Shown piece by piece: positions 24,227 through 33,020 of a stretch of DNA of 64,000 bases. The first letter of the stretch is position 1; every line of letters starts with the position of its first letter. The DNA is taken from assembly GCF_020162115.1 (NCBI RefSeq), contig NZ_CP083911.1, positions 2,542,001-2,606,000 on the forward strand, given 5' to 3'. Source of the stretch: Tepidimonas taiwanensis (GTDB lineage: Bacteria > Pseudomonadota > Gammaproteobacteria > Burkholderiales > Burkholderiaceae_C). Made by a program: the position numbers and the translations under genes. Below the pieces are notes generated by a model. The model made no database searches, was not told the origin of the DNA, and worked only from the letters and a program-made list of their open reading frames with translations.

Positions 24227-26530
24227 ATGGCGAGTAACGAACCGATGGCCGCGGACGCCGACGTGTCCGGCGGCAGCTGTGATCTGGGGATCGGGGGCAT
24301 GACCTGTGCCTCGTGTGTGGCGCGGGTGGAACGGGCGCTGCGGCGCGTGCCCGGCGTGGTGGAGGCCAGTGTCAACCTGGCCACCGAGTCGGCGCGCGTG
24401 CGCTGGCAGGCGGACCCCACGGTGGCGGCGGAGCTGCCGGCGCGGCTGCAGCGCGCGGTGCGCGACGCCGGCTACGAGCCGCGGCCGATCGACGACGGCC
24501 GCAACGAGGACGACGCGGCCGAACGGGCGCTGGCGCGCGAGCGCGGGTGGGTGATCGCGGGTGTGGTGCTGTCGCTGCCACTGGTGTGGCCGATGCTGGG
24601 CCTGGCCGTGGGCGAGCATTGGATGCTGCCGCCGCTGTGGCAGTTTCTGCTCGCCACACCGGTGCAGTTCGTGCTGGGGGCGCGCTTTTACCGTGCCGGC
24701 TGGCACGCGTTGCGCAGCGGCAGCGGCAACATGGAGCTGCTGGTCGCGCTGGGGACGACGGCGGCGTGGGGCATGAGCGTGTGGCTGTGGTGGCGCGCGG
24801 CGCCGGGCGAGATGCCGCACCTCTATTTCGAGGCTTCGGCGGTCGTGATCACACTGGTGCGGCTGGGCAAGTGGCTGGAGGCGCGGGCCAAGCGCCGCAC
24901 GACGGCGGCGATCCGCGCGCTGCAGTCGCTGCGGCCGGACGAGGCGCATCTGCTGCCCGACGGCGTGCGGCGCGAGACGATGGTGGACGTGCCGGTGGCG
25001 GAGCTGCTGCCGGGGGACCGGGTGCTCGTGCGAGCGGGCGAGCGCATCCCGGCCGATGGCGTCATCGAGCGCGGCCGCACGCAGGTGGACGAGTCGATGC
25101 TCACCGGCGAGCCGCTGCCAGTGGCCAAGGGTGAGGGCGACACCGTCACCGGCGGCAGCCTCAACGGTGACGGCGCGATCGAGGTGCGCGTCACGGCCGC
25201 GGCGGCGCAGTCGGTCCTGCAGCGCATCATTTCACTGGTGCAGGACGCGCAGGCGGCCAAGGCACCGGTGCAGCGGCTGGTGGACCGCGTCGCGGCGGTG
25301 TTCGTGCCGGTGGTGGTGGTCATCGCGCTGGTGACCGCCGTGCTGTGGTGGGGGGTGGGTGGCGCGACGTTCGAGACTGCCGTGCTGCACGCGGTGGCGG
25401 TGCTCGTGATCGCGTGTCCGTGTGCGTTGGGGCTGGCGACGCCGGCGGCGATCATGGCGGGAACCGGCGCGGCGGCGCGCCACGGCATCCTGGTCAAGGA
25501 CGCCGAGGCGCTGGAGCTCGCGCAGCGCGTGCGCACGGTGGCGTTCGACAAGACGGGCACGCTCACGGTGGGGCAACCGCGACTGGTCGCGCTGGTGCCG
25601 GCACCAGGGGTGGACGAGGCGGCGGCGCTGCGCACCGCGGCGGCGTTGCAGGCGGGCAGCAGCCACCCGCTCGCGAAAGCCGTGCTCGCGGCCGCGGGAT
25701 CGGCGGCGTTGCCCACGGCCACCGACGTGCAGGCGGTACCGGGGCGCGGCATGCGCGGCGTGGTGGAGGGGGTGCCGATCGCGTTGGGCAGTCCGGCGTG
25801 GATGGCCGAGCTGGGCTGCGTGTGGCAGGGCCCGGCGTCGCCCGACGGGTGGGACGCGGCGATCGCAGCGCAGCAGGCGGCGGGGGCGACGCTCGCGGTG
25901 CTGGCGGCGGCGCTCGGCGAGGCGTGGCGGCCGTTGGCGTTGCTGGCCTTTGCCGATGAGCCGAAGCCGGGGGCGGCGGCGGCGATCGACGCCCTGCGCG
26001 CGCGCGGGTTGGCGGTGGTGATGATTTCCGGCGACCAGCGCGCCGCGGCGGAGGCGATGGCGCGGCGCCTGGGCCTGCGGCCCGAAGCGGGCGAGGTGCA
26101 GGCCGAGGTGCTACCGGGCGACAAGGCGGCGGCGGTGCGCGCCCTGCGCGAGCGCGGGGGGCTGGTGGCGATGGTGGGCGATGGCATCAACGACGCGCCC
26201 GCACTGGCCGCCGCGGACGTCGGTATCGCGATGGGCAGCGGCACCGACGTGGCGATGCACGCCGCGGGCATCACGCTGCTGCGCGGCGATCCGGCGCTGG
26301 TGCCGGCGGCGCTCGACATCTCGGCGCGCACGGTCCGCAAGATCAGGCAAAACCTCTTTTGGGCCTTCGTCTACAACGTCGCTGGCATTCCGCTGGCGGC
26401 GCTCGGCGTGCTCGACCCGGTGTTTGCCGGCGCCGCGATGGCGGCCAGTTCCGTCAGCGTGGTCACCAACGCGCTGTGGCTGAGCCGTTGGCGGCCGCCG
26501 GCGCTCGCCGCCGCGGCGAGTACTTCTTGA
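24227..26530 (+). CDS. copA: Cu(I)-exporting P1B-type ATPase
   Basis: A 767-residue copper efflux pump. One N-terminal HMA domain (GGMTCASCVARVE, residues about 25-90), actuator motif LTGEPLPV, TM6 metal site ACPCALGLATP, phosphorylation site AFDKTGTLTVG, SSHPLAK, and hinge GDGINDAPALA. TM7 has YN (FVYNVAGIP) and TM8 has MAASS, the CopA Cu+ signature. Divergent from the copper chaperone. Its last codons overlap an FNR-type palindrome that precedes the hemerythrin gene. Confidence 0.96.
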   Translation: MASNEPMAADADVSGGSCDLGIGGMTCASCVARVERALRRVPGVVEASVNLATESARVRWQADPTVAAELPARLQRAVRDAGYEPRPIDDGRNEDDAAERALARERGWVIAGVVLSLPLVWPMLGLAVGEHWMLPPLWQFLLATPVQFVLGARFYRAGWHALRSGSGNMELLVALGTTAAWGMSVWLWWRAAPGEMPHLYFEASAVVITLVRLGKWLEARAKRRTTAAIRALQSLRPDEAHLLPDGVRRETMVDVPVAELLPGDRVLVRAGERIPADGVIERGRTQVDESMLTGEPLPVAKGEGDTVTGGSLNGDGAIEVRVTAAAAQSVLQRIISLVQDAQAAKAPVQRLVDRVAAVFVPVVVVIALVTAVLWWGVGGATFETAVLHAVAVLVIACPCALGLATPAAIMAGTGAAARHGILVKDAEALELAQRVRTVAFDKTGTLTVGQPRLVALVPAPGVDEAAALRTAAALQAGSSHPLAKAVLAAAGSAALPTATDVQAVPGRGMRGVVEGVPIALGSPAWMAELGCVWQGPASPDGWDAAIAAQQAAGATLAVLAAALGEAWRPLALLAFADEPKPGAAAAIDALRARGLAVVMISGDQRAAAEAMARRLGLRPEAGEVQAEVLPGDKAAAVRALRERGGLVAMVGDGINDAPALAAADVGIAMGSGTDVAMHAAGITLLRGDPALVPAALDISARTVRKIRQNLFWAFVYNVAGIPLAALGVLDPVFAGAAMAASSVSVVTNALWLSRWRPPALAAAASTS

Positions 26531-26540
26531 CGCACGTCAA
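26527..26540 (+). promoter_or_regulatory. FNR/Dnr-type site upstream of the hemerythrin gene
   Basis: TTGACGCACGTCAA fits the FNR-family consensus TTGAY-N4-RTCAA as a perfect inverted repeat. If centred at -41.5, the expected -10 would fall on CATGCT (26563-26568). It overlaps the copA stop codon. Confidence 0.6.
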
Positions 26541-26626
26541 GACCGTCGGGCGCGATCCACGGCATGCTGGGTGCGGATTCCGTTATCGGGGGGAACGGTT
26601 CGCGCTTTCCCCGGAGGAGGCATCGC

Positions 26627-27211
26627 ATGCACCCGTCGAGCGCCCTGCGCACCATCCGCGAAGAACATGCGGCCCTGGCCGCGATGCTGCAGTCGCTGCT
26701 GTGGCTGATCCGCCGCGGCCCGGGCGACGAGCGCGCGCGCTTCTTCGACACGCTGCGTGCGATGCTGTTCTACATCGACGAGTTTCCGGAGCGGCTGCAC
26801 CACCCGAAGGAGTCCGATCTGCTGTTTCCGCGCGTGGCCAAGCGCGAGCCGGCGCTGCTGCCCGTCATCACCCGGCTGGAGCAGGATCACATGAAGGGCG
26901 AGTCGCAGGTGCGCGAGTTGCAGCACCTGCTGCTCGCGTGGGAGTGGCTGGGCGACGAGCGCCGCGACGCATTCGTCGAGGCATGCGAGCGCTATGTGGG
27001 GTTCTATCTGGAGCACATGCGGCTGGAGGAACAGGAGATCCTGCCTGCCGCGCAGCGGGTGCTGGACGCCGACGACTGGCGCGCGCTCGACGCGGCGTTC
27101 GAAGCCAACCGCGATCCGCTCACCGGCCGCTACCCGCCGGACCCGGCTTACGAGCGCTTGTTCCAGCGCATCCTCGAAGTGGCGCCGGCGCCGATCGGCC
27201 TCGGTGCGTGA
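26627..27211 (+). CDS. Hemerythrin HHE domain protein
   Basis: A 194-residue four-helix-bundle protein. Di-iron ligand motifs are visible: IREEHAALAAML (His), FPERLHHPKESDLLFP (HxxxE), ITRLEQDHMKGE (His) and FYLEHMRLEEQEILP (HxxxE). Such proteins bind O2 or NO or repair Fe-S damage. The ATG follows a strong CCGGAGGAGG ribosome-binding site. An FNR-type site lies 87 bases upstream, which suggests low-oxygen or NO control. Confidence 0.9.
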   Translation: MHPSSALRTIREEHAALAAMLQSLLWLIRRGPGDERARFFDTLRAMLFYIDEFPERLHHPKESDLLFPRVAKREPALLPVITRLEQDHMKGESQVRELQHLLLAWEWLGDERRDAFVEACERYVGFYLEHMRLEEQEILPAAQRVLDADDWRALDAAFEANRDPLTGRYPPDPAYERLFQRILEVAPAPIGLGA

Positions 27212-27463
27212 GGGCTGACCCGGGCGGGGCCGCGGGTGGCCGGTCTGGTCGGCCTTTGGCCTTTGATTTTCCAGTGACCTTATCGTGTCGTTCGGGCGCG
27301 AGGGGGATTTGTGTCCCCCACAGCGGCCTGTAAAGTTGACAAAGGATGGGGACGCAACACAAAACCGTGCCGCAGCGAGAGGCCATCGGTCCTATCGCGC
27401 TTGGCAGGGCTACAGGTGCCAAGCGCGCGTCCATCCGCCGTCAAACGCCCCACGCTGAGCGGG
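27212..27463. other. Intergenic gap with a GC hairpin
   Basis: A 252-base stretch between convergent genes. GGGGGA and TCCCCC (about 27302-27319) can form a short hairpin. An A/T-richer segment (TAAAGTTGACAAAGG) follows. I recognise no gene or element in it. Confidence 0.4.
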
Positions 27464-28840
27464 TCAACGACCGAGCGCGTCGAGCCATTCGTCGAACGCA
27501 GCCAGCAGCCGGGCCACGTGGTCGTCGCCCGTCGCGGGTGAGCACAGCATCATGCCGTGGAAGGGCGTCAGCAGCACGCCGCGGTTGAGCAGGAACAGGT
27601 GCAGGCTGGCTTCGAGCGCGGCCTGGGCGTGCTGGCGCACGTCGTCGGCGTTGCGTGGGGTGCGGGGCATGAACTGCAGTTCCATGCGCGCGCCCAGGCG
27701 CGTGACGGTCCACGGCAGCTGGCGGTGGTGCAGCCGCGCGTTCAGACCCGCCTCCAGCGCGTCGGCGGCGCGGGCCATCGCGGCATAACTCGCCGGGGTG
27801 TGCAGGTGTTCGAGTGCCGCCTCCAGCGCGGCCAGCGCCAGCGCGTTGGCGGTCAGCGTCGTGCCGATGCCGCTGTGCCCCTCCGGCGCAGCGTCCTTGG
27901 CGTTGCGCATGCGCGCGGCCACCTCGGCGGTGAAGCCGTACACCGCGCAGGGCACACCGCCGGCGACGGCCTTGCCCGCGATCCACATATCGGGTGACAA
28001 CGCGTGCGTCCGCGCGTAACCGCCGACGCCGCTGGAGAGCGTGTGCGTCTCGTCCAGCACGAGCAGCGTACCGTGGCGGCGGCACAGCGCCTGCGCGGCT
28101 TCCCAAAAGCCCGGTGCCGGCGGTACCAGCCCGAAATTGGTCAGCGCCGGCTCCGCCAGCAGCGCTGCCACCTGTCCGTCGGCCAATGCGGCGTCCAGCG
28201 CGTCGAGGTCATTGAACGGGATGACGCGCGTGAATGCGTGATGGTCGTGCACCCCGCCGAGCACCGAGCGCCGGCGCACGGTGGCACCGGTGGCGGGGTC
28301 GCGGTCGACGAGGGTGTCGTCGACGGCCCCGTGGTAGCAGCCGTCGAACACCAGCACCTGCGGCCGGTCGGTGATGGCGCGCGCCCAGCGCAGCACGAAG
28401 CGGTTGGCGTCGCTGGCGGTCATCGCGAGCTGCCAGTACGGCAGACCGAAGCGCTGCGCCAGCCGCTCGCCGACGCGGGCGGCCGCCTCGGCCGGCAGCA
28501 TGCAGGTCAATCCCTGCGCGGCCTGCGCCGCCACCGCCTGCGCCACCGGGGCGGGCGAATGACCGAACATCGCGCCCGTGTCACCCAGGCAGAAATCGAC
28601 GTAGGCGTGGCCGTCGACGCAGGTCAGCGCCGCCCCGTGGGCGGCGCGCACGAACAGCGTGACCGGGTTGGGCCAGTCGCGCATCCAGTGCAACGGGACG
28701 CCGTACAGGTAGTGCGCCGCACAGCGCTCGGCCAGTGCGCGCGAGGTCGGGTGGGCGGCGAGAAACCGTTCGCGTTCGCGCGCCTGCAGGGCAGCGAGTG
28801 CGGTCGGGTCGGGCCAGGGGGAGGGTGGGATGTCACGCAT
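27464..28840 (-). CDS. Class III PLP aminotransferase / glutamate-1-semialdehyde aminomutase-like
   Basis: A 458-residue fold-type I PLP enzyme. The PLP phosphate region (TASDANRFVLRWARAITDR), FDGCYHGAVDDT, Asp of LVLDETHTLSSG and Lys of MWIAGKAVAGGVPCAVYGF are the expected landmarks. DTGAMFGHSPAPV near the N-terminus is shared with HemL-like enzymes. The start MRDIPPSPWPD was chosen over an ATG 30 bases upstream. It may be a transaminase of amines or amino acids; the substrate is not deducible. It is divergent from the MFS gene. Confidence 0.85.
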   Translation of the reverse strand: MRDIPPSPWPDPTALAALQARERERFLAAHPTSRALAERCAAHYLYGVPLHWMRDWPNPVTLFVRAAHGAALTCVDGHAYVDFCLGDTGAMFGHSPAPVAQAVAAQAAQGLTCMLPAEAAARVGERLAQRFGLPYWQLAMTASDANRFVLRWARAITDRPQVLVFDGCYHGAVDDTLVDRDPATGATVRRRSVLGGVHDHHAFTRVIPFNDLDALDAALADGQVAALLAEPALTNFGLVPPAPGFWEAAQALCRRHGTLLVLDETHTLSSGVGGYARTHALSPDMWIAGKAVAGGVPCAVYGFTAEVAARMRNAKDAAPEGHSGIGTTLTANALALAALEAALEHLHTPASYAAMARAADALEAGLNARLHHRQLPWTVTRLGARMELQFMPRTPRNADDVRQHAQAALEASLHLFLLNRGVLLTPFHGMMLCSPATGDDHVARLLAAFDEWLDALGR

Positions 28841-28881
28841 GATCGGACAGCATAAAAAGCCTGGCGTCACAATGCGGGGCC

Positions 28882-30147
28882 ATGTCGCACGACGATTCGG
28901 GGTCCGCTTCCGCCGCGCCGCCGCTGCACCGGGGGGTTTGGCTCGCGCTCGGGCTGTCGCTGGGGGCGGCGGTGTCGCTGGGCATCACCCGCTTTGCCTA
29001 CGGGCTGCTGCTGCCCCCGATGCGCGCCGACCTCGGCTGGAGCTACCTGCTCGCCGGGGCGATGAACACCGCCAACGCGGTCGGCTACCTGGTCGGGGCG
29101 CTGACCGTGCCGGGGCTGATGCGGCGCTTCGGGCCGGTGGCGGTGCTGATTGGCGGTGCGCTGCTGGCCGCACTGTTCATGGCGGGCAGCGGCTGTTTCA
29201 CGGCCGACGCACCGCTGCTGGTGCAGCGCTGGCTCGCGGGCATCGTCAGCGCGTGGATGTTCGTCGCGGGCGGCCTGCTCGCGGCGCGGCTGAGCAACGG
29301 CTGGCCACGCCACACGGGGTGGCTGCTGGGGCTGTACTACGGCGGCGTGGGCAGCGGCATCGTCGTGTCGGCGCTGGCCGTGCCGGCCCTGCTGGATTGG
29401 GCAGCCGCCCGGCCCCACGGGTGGGCATGGGCGTGGTGGGGCTTGGCGCTGGTGTGCCTGCTGGCGGCGGCGGGGCTGGTGTCGACGTGGCGCGCGCTGG
29501 CGGCGCAGGGCCTCGGTGGGACTGTCACGGGGCGTGCGCCGTCGGTAGCGCCCAGTAGCGCCCCGGCAATGGAATCGTCCGCGCCGGGCACGGCCGACCT
29601 GCTGCGGGCCTTTGCGCCGGCGCTGCTCGGGTACGCGCTGTTCGGGGTTGGCTACATCGGCTACATGACCTTCGTCATCGCGCTGTTGCGCGACCGCGGC
29701 ACGGCGGCGGCGGACATCACGGCGTTCTACGCGCTGCTGGGGGTGGCGGTGATGGCGTCGTCGCGCCTGTGGGCGGGGTGGCTGGACCGCTACCGCGACG
29801 GCCGACCGCTGGCGCGGCTCAACGCGCTGCTCGGGCTGGCGACGGTGCTGCCCGCCTTGACGCCCGCGTGGCCGCTGGTGCTGGCGTCGGGCGTGCTGTT
29901 CGGTGCGGTGTTTCTGTCGGTCGTCGCGTCCACCACGGCGCTGGTGCGCCACAACCTCCCCGCGTCGCGCTGGGCAGCGGGCATCAGCGCGTTCACCATC
30001 GTGTTTGCCGTTGGCCAGATCGTCGGGCCGACGGTGGTGGGCTGGATCGGCGACGGCCCCGGTGGCCTGGAGCGGGGGCTGCTGTTCTCGGCGCTGGCGC
30101 TGTGGCTGGGCGCGCTGGTGGCGTGGCGGCAGCGCGCGCTCCGTTGA
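28882..30147 (+). CDS. MFS transporter, YbfB/YjiJ family
   Basis: A 421-residue, 12-helix permease. The first segment WLALGLSLGAAVSLGITRFAYGLLLPPM with the RFAYG motif is the signature of the YbfB/YjiJ family, and NTANAVGYLVGA follows in TM2. Members are putative exporters with no firmly known substrates. Five in-frame codons after the start it is Ser/Ala-rich, with no signal peptide. The next gene is convergent, seven bases away. Confidence 0.88.
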   Translation: MSHDDSGSASAAPPLHRGVWLALGLSLGAAVSLGITRFAYGLLLPPMRADLGWSYLLAGAMNTANAVGYLVGALTVPGLMRRFGPVAVLIGGALLAALFMAGSGCFTADAPLLVQRWLAGIVSAWMFVAGGLLAARLSNGWPRHTGWLLGLYYGGVGSGIVVSALAVPALLDWAAARPHGWAWAWWGLALVCLLAAAGLVSTWRALAAQGLGGTVTGRAPSVAPSSAPAMESSAPGTADLLRAFAPALLGYALFGVGYIGYMTFVIALLRDRGTAAADITAFYALLGVAVMASSRLWAGWLDRYRDGRPLARLNALLGLATVLPALTPAWPLVLASGVLFGAVFLSVVASTTALVRHNLPASRWAAGISAFTIVFAVGQIVGPTVVGWIGDGPGGLERGLLFSALALWLGALVAWRQRALR

Positions 30148-30154
30148 GCGCACC

Positions 30155-31120
30155 TCAAGGGCGCAGGCCAACGACGCGGATGGTCCACGGCTCGCTTGAG
30201 GCCGGGTCCACACCGACTTCGACTGCGCGCACGTCCGCCGCGCCCGGCACCTGCAGGCGCGTCAGGTTGAGCACCGGCTTTTTCTGCAGCACGAATGGCT
30301 GGTCCAGGACGAGCCGGTGGCTGTCACCGTGGATCAGCAAGACCGGTTTGCCCCAGCGGGCCGCCAGCGGCACGAGGGTTTCGCCGATGACGGTGCGAAA
30401 CCCGGACGCGGTGCCAAAGGTTTCAGGTGGCGTCTGGTTGTCGAAGGGATCGGCCTGCATCGCGATCACCATCGCGGCGGCGTTGCGGGCCTGCGCGAGC
30501 TCGAACGCGGCGCGCAGCCAGGCCGCGTTGGCGCGGTCGCGCTCGAAATATTCCGCCACCGCACGCGGGTCGCGCGTCTCGAAGTTGTTGTTGCTGCCGA
30601 CGACGTGCACGGTTACGAACAGCACGTCGCCGGCCCACCAGCGCTGGTTTTCCACGTAGGTCGCGAACGCCGGCATCAGCGCGGACTGATTCTCCACCGG
30701 CAGCGGCTTGCTACCCAGCGAACGGCCGGGTGTGTAGAACCGCTGCCGCAGGGCGGCCAGGCGCTCCAGGGGGTCGTACGCGCCGTTGTTGGCGCGGTGG
30801 CAATCGGTCCATTCGTTATCGCCCGGCGTATAAATCACCGCGCCCGCGTATCGGCCGAAGTGTTCGAGCTGTGCGGCGAACTCCTCATCGCTGCACAGGG
30901 TGGAGCCGGCTTTGATGTCGCCTACGTGGACGGTGAAGGCAGGCTGCAGGGCGTTGACGCGCTCGATCAGCGCGCGGTATGGGGGATAGCTCTTGTCGGG
31001 CGGGCCGTAGGGCATGTCGCCCAGCGCAACGAAACGCAGCGCCTGGGCGGCGGCGACACCGCACCAGCCCAGCAGCAGCGCGGCGGTCAGCGTGACAAGC
31101 CAGCGGGAAGGGGATCGCAT
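30155..31120 (-). CDS. Secreted calcineurin-like phosphoesterase-type protein
   Basis: A 321-residue exported protein. The signal peptide (RWLVTLTAALLLGWCGVAAAQA) leads to a mature part with FVALGDMPYG, VHVGDIKAG, YTPGDNEWTDCHR and LLIHGDSHR, which resemble the metal-binding blocks of calcineurin-like phosphoesterases (GDxx, GDNx, GHxH). The GNHE block is replaced by GDNEW, common in a poorly characterised periplasmic group. Activity is likely hydrolytic but unproven. The start ATG (MRSPSRW) was chosen for the signal peptide. Confidence 0.75.
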   Translation of the reverse strand: MRSPSRWLVTLTAALLLGWCGVAAAQALRFVALGDMPYGPPDKSYPPYRALIERVNALQPAFTVHVGDIKAGSTLCSDEEFAAQLEHFGRYAGAVIYTPGDNEWTDCHRANNGAYDPLERLAALRQRFYTPGRSLGSKPLPVENQSALMPAFATYVENQRWWAGDVLFVTVHVVGSNNNFETRDPRAVAEYFERDRANAAWLRAAFELAQARNAAAMVIAMQADPFDNQTPPETFGTASGFRTVIGETLVPLAARWGKPVLLIHGDSHRLVLDQPFVLQKKPVLNLTRLQVPGAADVRAVEVGVDPASSEPWTIRVVGLRP

Positions 31121-31275
31121 CGGGGGACTCCGCAGACGGTTGGGGTAGGATGACCGGAGTGTGGCGCGGTGTTTTGACAGCCCGATGAAAAAACGCCGAT
31201 CCGTAAGGGCCGGCGCGCAAAAGGTCATCCACGGGCAACCCCGGACAACCGCTTGGAGAACCGGGGGACCGGCGG

Positions 31276-31392
31276 TCAGAAGTCGTGGCGCACGCCCACC
31301 GCGTACAGGCGTTCGTCCTTGGTTTTGACGCCGAGGTTGTTTTTTACCTCGACGTTGCGCGGTTCGCCGTTGATGGGGCGGTGGATGCAGTA
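31276..31392 (-). pseudogene. 3' remnant of a Gram-negative porin gene
   Basis: The minus strand encodes 38 residues ending GVKTKDERLYAVGVRHDF and stop, the typical last beta-strands of beta-proteobacterial general porins, which end in a terminal aromatic residue after a VGxRHxF pattern. The frame is closed upstream by a TAA immediately before this piece, and no signal peptide or upstream porin sequence was recognised. It therefore looks like the surviving C-terminal end of a decayed or deleted porin gene. Confidence 0.65.
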
Positions 31393-31673
31393 TTAATCGC
31401 GCGGCGCATTGCCAGCGGGTTCAGATGTCCGGCGGCGGGATCCCGTCCGCGTCGCCGGACCTGGTGGCCCAGCGCCGGGCCTGCGGCGAGCTGGTGCGCG
31501 TCCTCGATGGTGGGGTCACCGACCGCTGGTCGCTCTCCGCCACGCTGTTGGTCCGGCGCGCTCGGTTGGTGCCTGGTCCGCGGCGCTCCCGCGCGATTGG
31601 TTCTGTCGCGAGGCCCGGCCAGCGGTTATCGTAGGGTTCACCGACCGCCATATCCCGATACCGCCACCACCGC
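31393..31673. other. Unassigned stretch between porin remnant and PuuB-like gene
   Basis: About 280 bases. A 69-residue open frame on the plus strand (from 31425) has no recognisable family, and I do not call it a gene. The rest may contain decayed porin sequence and the promoter of the downstream oxidase. Confidence 0.4.
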
Positions 31674-32996
31674 ATGCTGCGCCCCTCCTTGCTGCGCTCC
31701 GACACCCAGCTCAACACCGACAGCTACTACGAGGCCAGCGTCACGCGCCCACCGGCGCAGCCGCTGCTGCAGGGCACCGTGCGGGCGGACGTGGTCGTCA
31801 TCGGCGGCGGGTACGCGGGGCTGAGCGCCGCGCTGGAGCTGGCCGAACGGGGTCGGCGTGTCGTGCTGCTGGAGGCCGAACGCGTCGGTGCGGGGGCCAG
31901 TGGGCGCAACGGCGGCCAGGCGATCGTCGGTTATGCGTGCGGCATGGGCCCGCTCGAGGCGCAGCTCGGCGCCGAAGGGGCGCGCCAGGCGTGGGCGATG
32001 TCGCTCGAGGCCGTGCGGCTGCTCGACGAGCGCATCGCGCGCCACGGCATCGACTGCGACCGCGTGCACGGCTACCTGTACGTGGCCGACAGCCCGCGCA
32101 AGGCCCGCGCGCTGCACGCCGAGCTCGACGCGCTGCAGCGCGACTATGGGTTCGCGGTCGAATGGACGGAAGGGCCAGCGGTGCGCGAGCGCATCGACAG
32201 CCCGCGCTACGTCACGGCGGCCTACGAGGCGGTGTCCGGCCACCTGCACCCGCTCAAATACGCGCTGGGGCTGGCGCGCGCCGCGCAGGCGGCGGGTGTG
32301 ACGCTGCATGAGCACAGCCCGGTGCGCCGGCTGCGCCCGCACGGGGCGGGCGTGCGCGCCGAAACGGACGCGGGCGCGGTCGAGGCCGACTTCGCCGTCG
32401 TCGCCGGCAACTGCACGCTCGCCGAACACGGCCCGGGCGTGCTGCGCGCGATTCACCCGCGCATCATGCCCGTGGGCACGTACATCCTCGCCACCGAGCC
32501 GCTGCCGCGCGCGCTGGCGGCGTCGCTGATCCGCGACAACGCGGCGGTGTGCGACAACAACGTGGTGCTGGACTATTTCCGGCTCAGCGCCGACGACCGG
32601 CTGTTGTTCGGCGGGCGCGTCAGCTACACGACGATGACCCCGCCGCGGCTGCGCGAGACGATGCAGCGGCGCCTCGTGCGCGTGTTTCCGCAACTGGCGG
32701 GGGTGCGCAGCACGCACTTGTGGGGCGGCTTCGTCGACATCACGATGAACCGCGCGCCGGACTTCGGGCGCGTGGGCGAGCGCGTGTACTACCTGCAGGG
32801 CTTCAGCGGGCACGGGGTGGCGCTGACCGGGCTCGCGGGCCGGCTCGTCGCGGAGGCGATCACGGCGCAGTCCGAGCGCTTCGACTTGTTGGCGCGGCTG
32901 CGGCACCGGGCGTTCCCGGGCGGGCCGTGGCTGCGCACGCCGCTGCTGGCGCTCGGGATGGCGTGGTACCGCTGGCGCGACGCGCTGGGCTTCTGA
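31674..32996 (+). CDS. puuB: FAD-dependent amine oxidase, gamma-glutamylputrescine oxidase-like
   Basis: A 440-residue DadA/PuuB-type flavoprotein. The N-terminal dinucleotide fold VVVIGGGYAGLSAALELAERGRRV, GAGASGRNGGQAIVGYACGMG (FAD site) and C-terminal YLQGFSGHGVALTGLAG-like motif are visible. YYEASV near the start is typical of PuuB. It oxidises gamma-glutamylputrescine to the aldehyde, releasing ammonia and H2O2. Context (MocR regulator, puuD, puuA, aminotransferase, polyamine transporter, puuC) supports this substrate. It is separated from the rest by the opposite-strand regulator. Confidence 0.85.
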   Translation: MLRPSLLRSDTQLNTDSYYEASVTRPPAQPLLQGTVRADVVVIGGGYAGLSAALELAERGRRVVLLEAERVGAGASGRNGGQAIVGYACGMGPLEAQLGAEGARQAWAMSLEAVRLLDERIARHGIDCDRVHGYLYVADSPRKARALHAELDALQRDYGFAVEWTEGPAVRERIDSPRYVTAAYEAVSGHLHPLKYALGLARAAQAAGVTLHEHSPVRRLRPHGAGVRAETDAGAVEADFAVVAGNCTLAEHGPGVLRAIHPRIMPVGTYILATEPLPRALAASLIRDNAAVCDNNVVLDYFRLSADDRLLFGGRVSYTTMTPPRLRETMQRRLVRVFPQLAGVRSTHLWGGFVDITMNRAPDFGRVGERVYYLQGFSGHGVALTGLAGRLVAEAITAQSERFDLLARLRHRAFPGGPWLRTPLLALGMAWYRWRDALGF

Positions 32997-33020
32997 CGCC
33001 CACCGTCCCGTTTGATCCGG

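Noticed and set aside
31425..31634. A 69-codon plus-strand open frame ahead of the PuuB-like gene
   Set aside because: No recognisable family, no good ribosome-binding site, and composition like other shadow frames.
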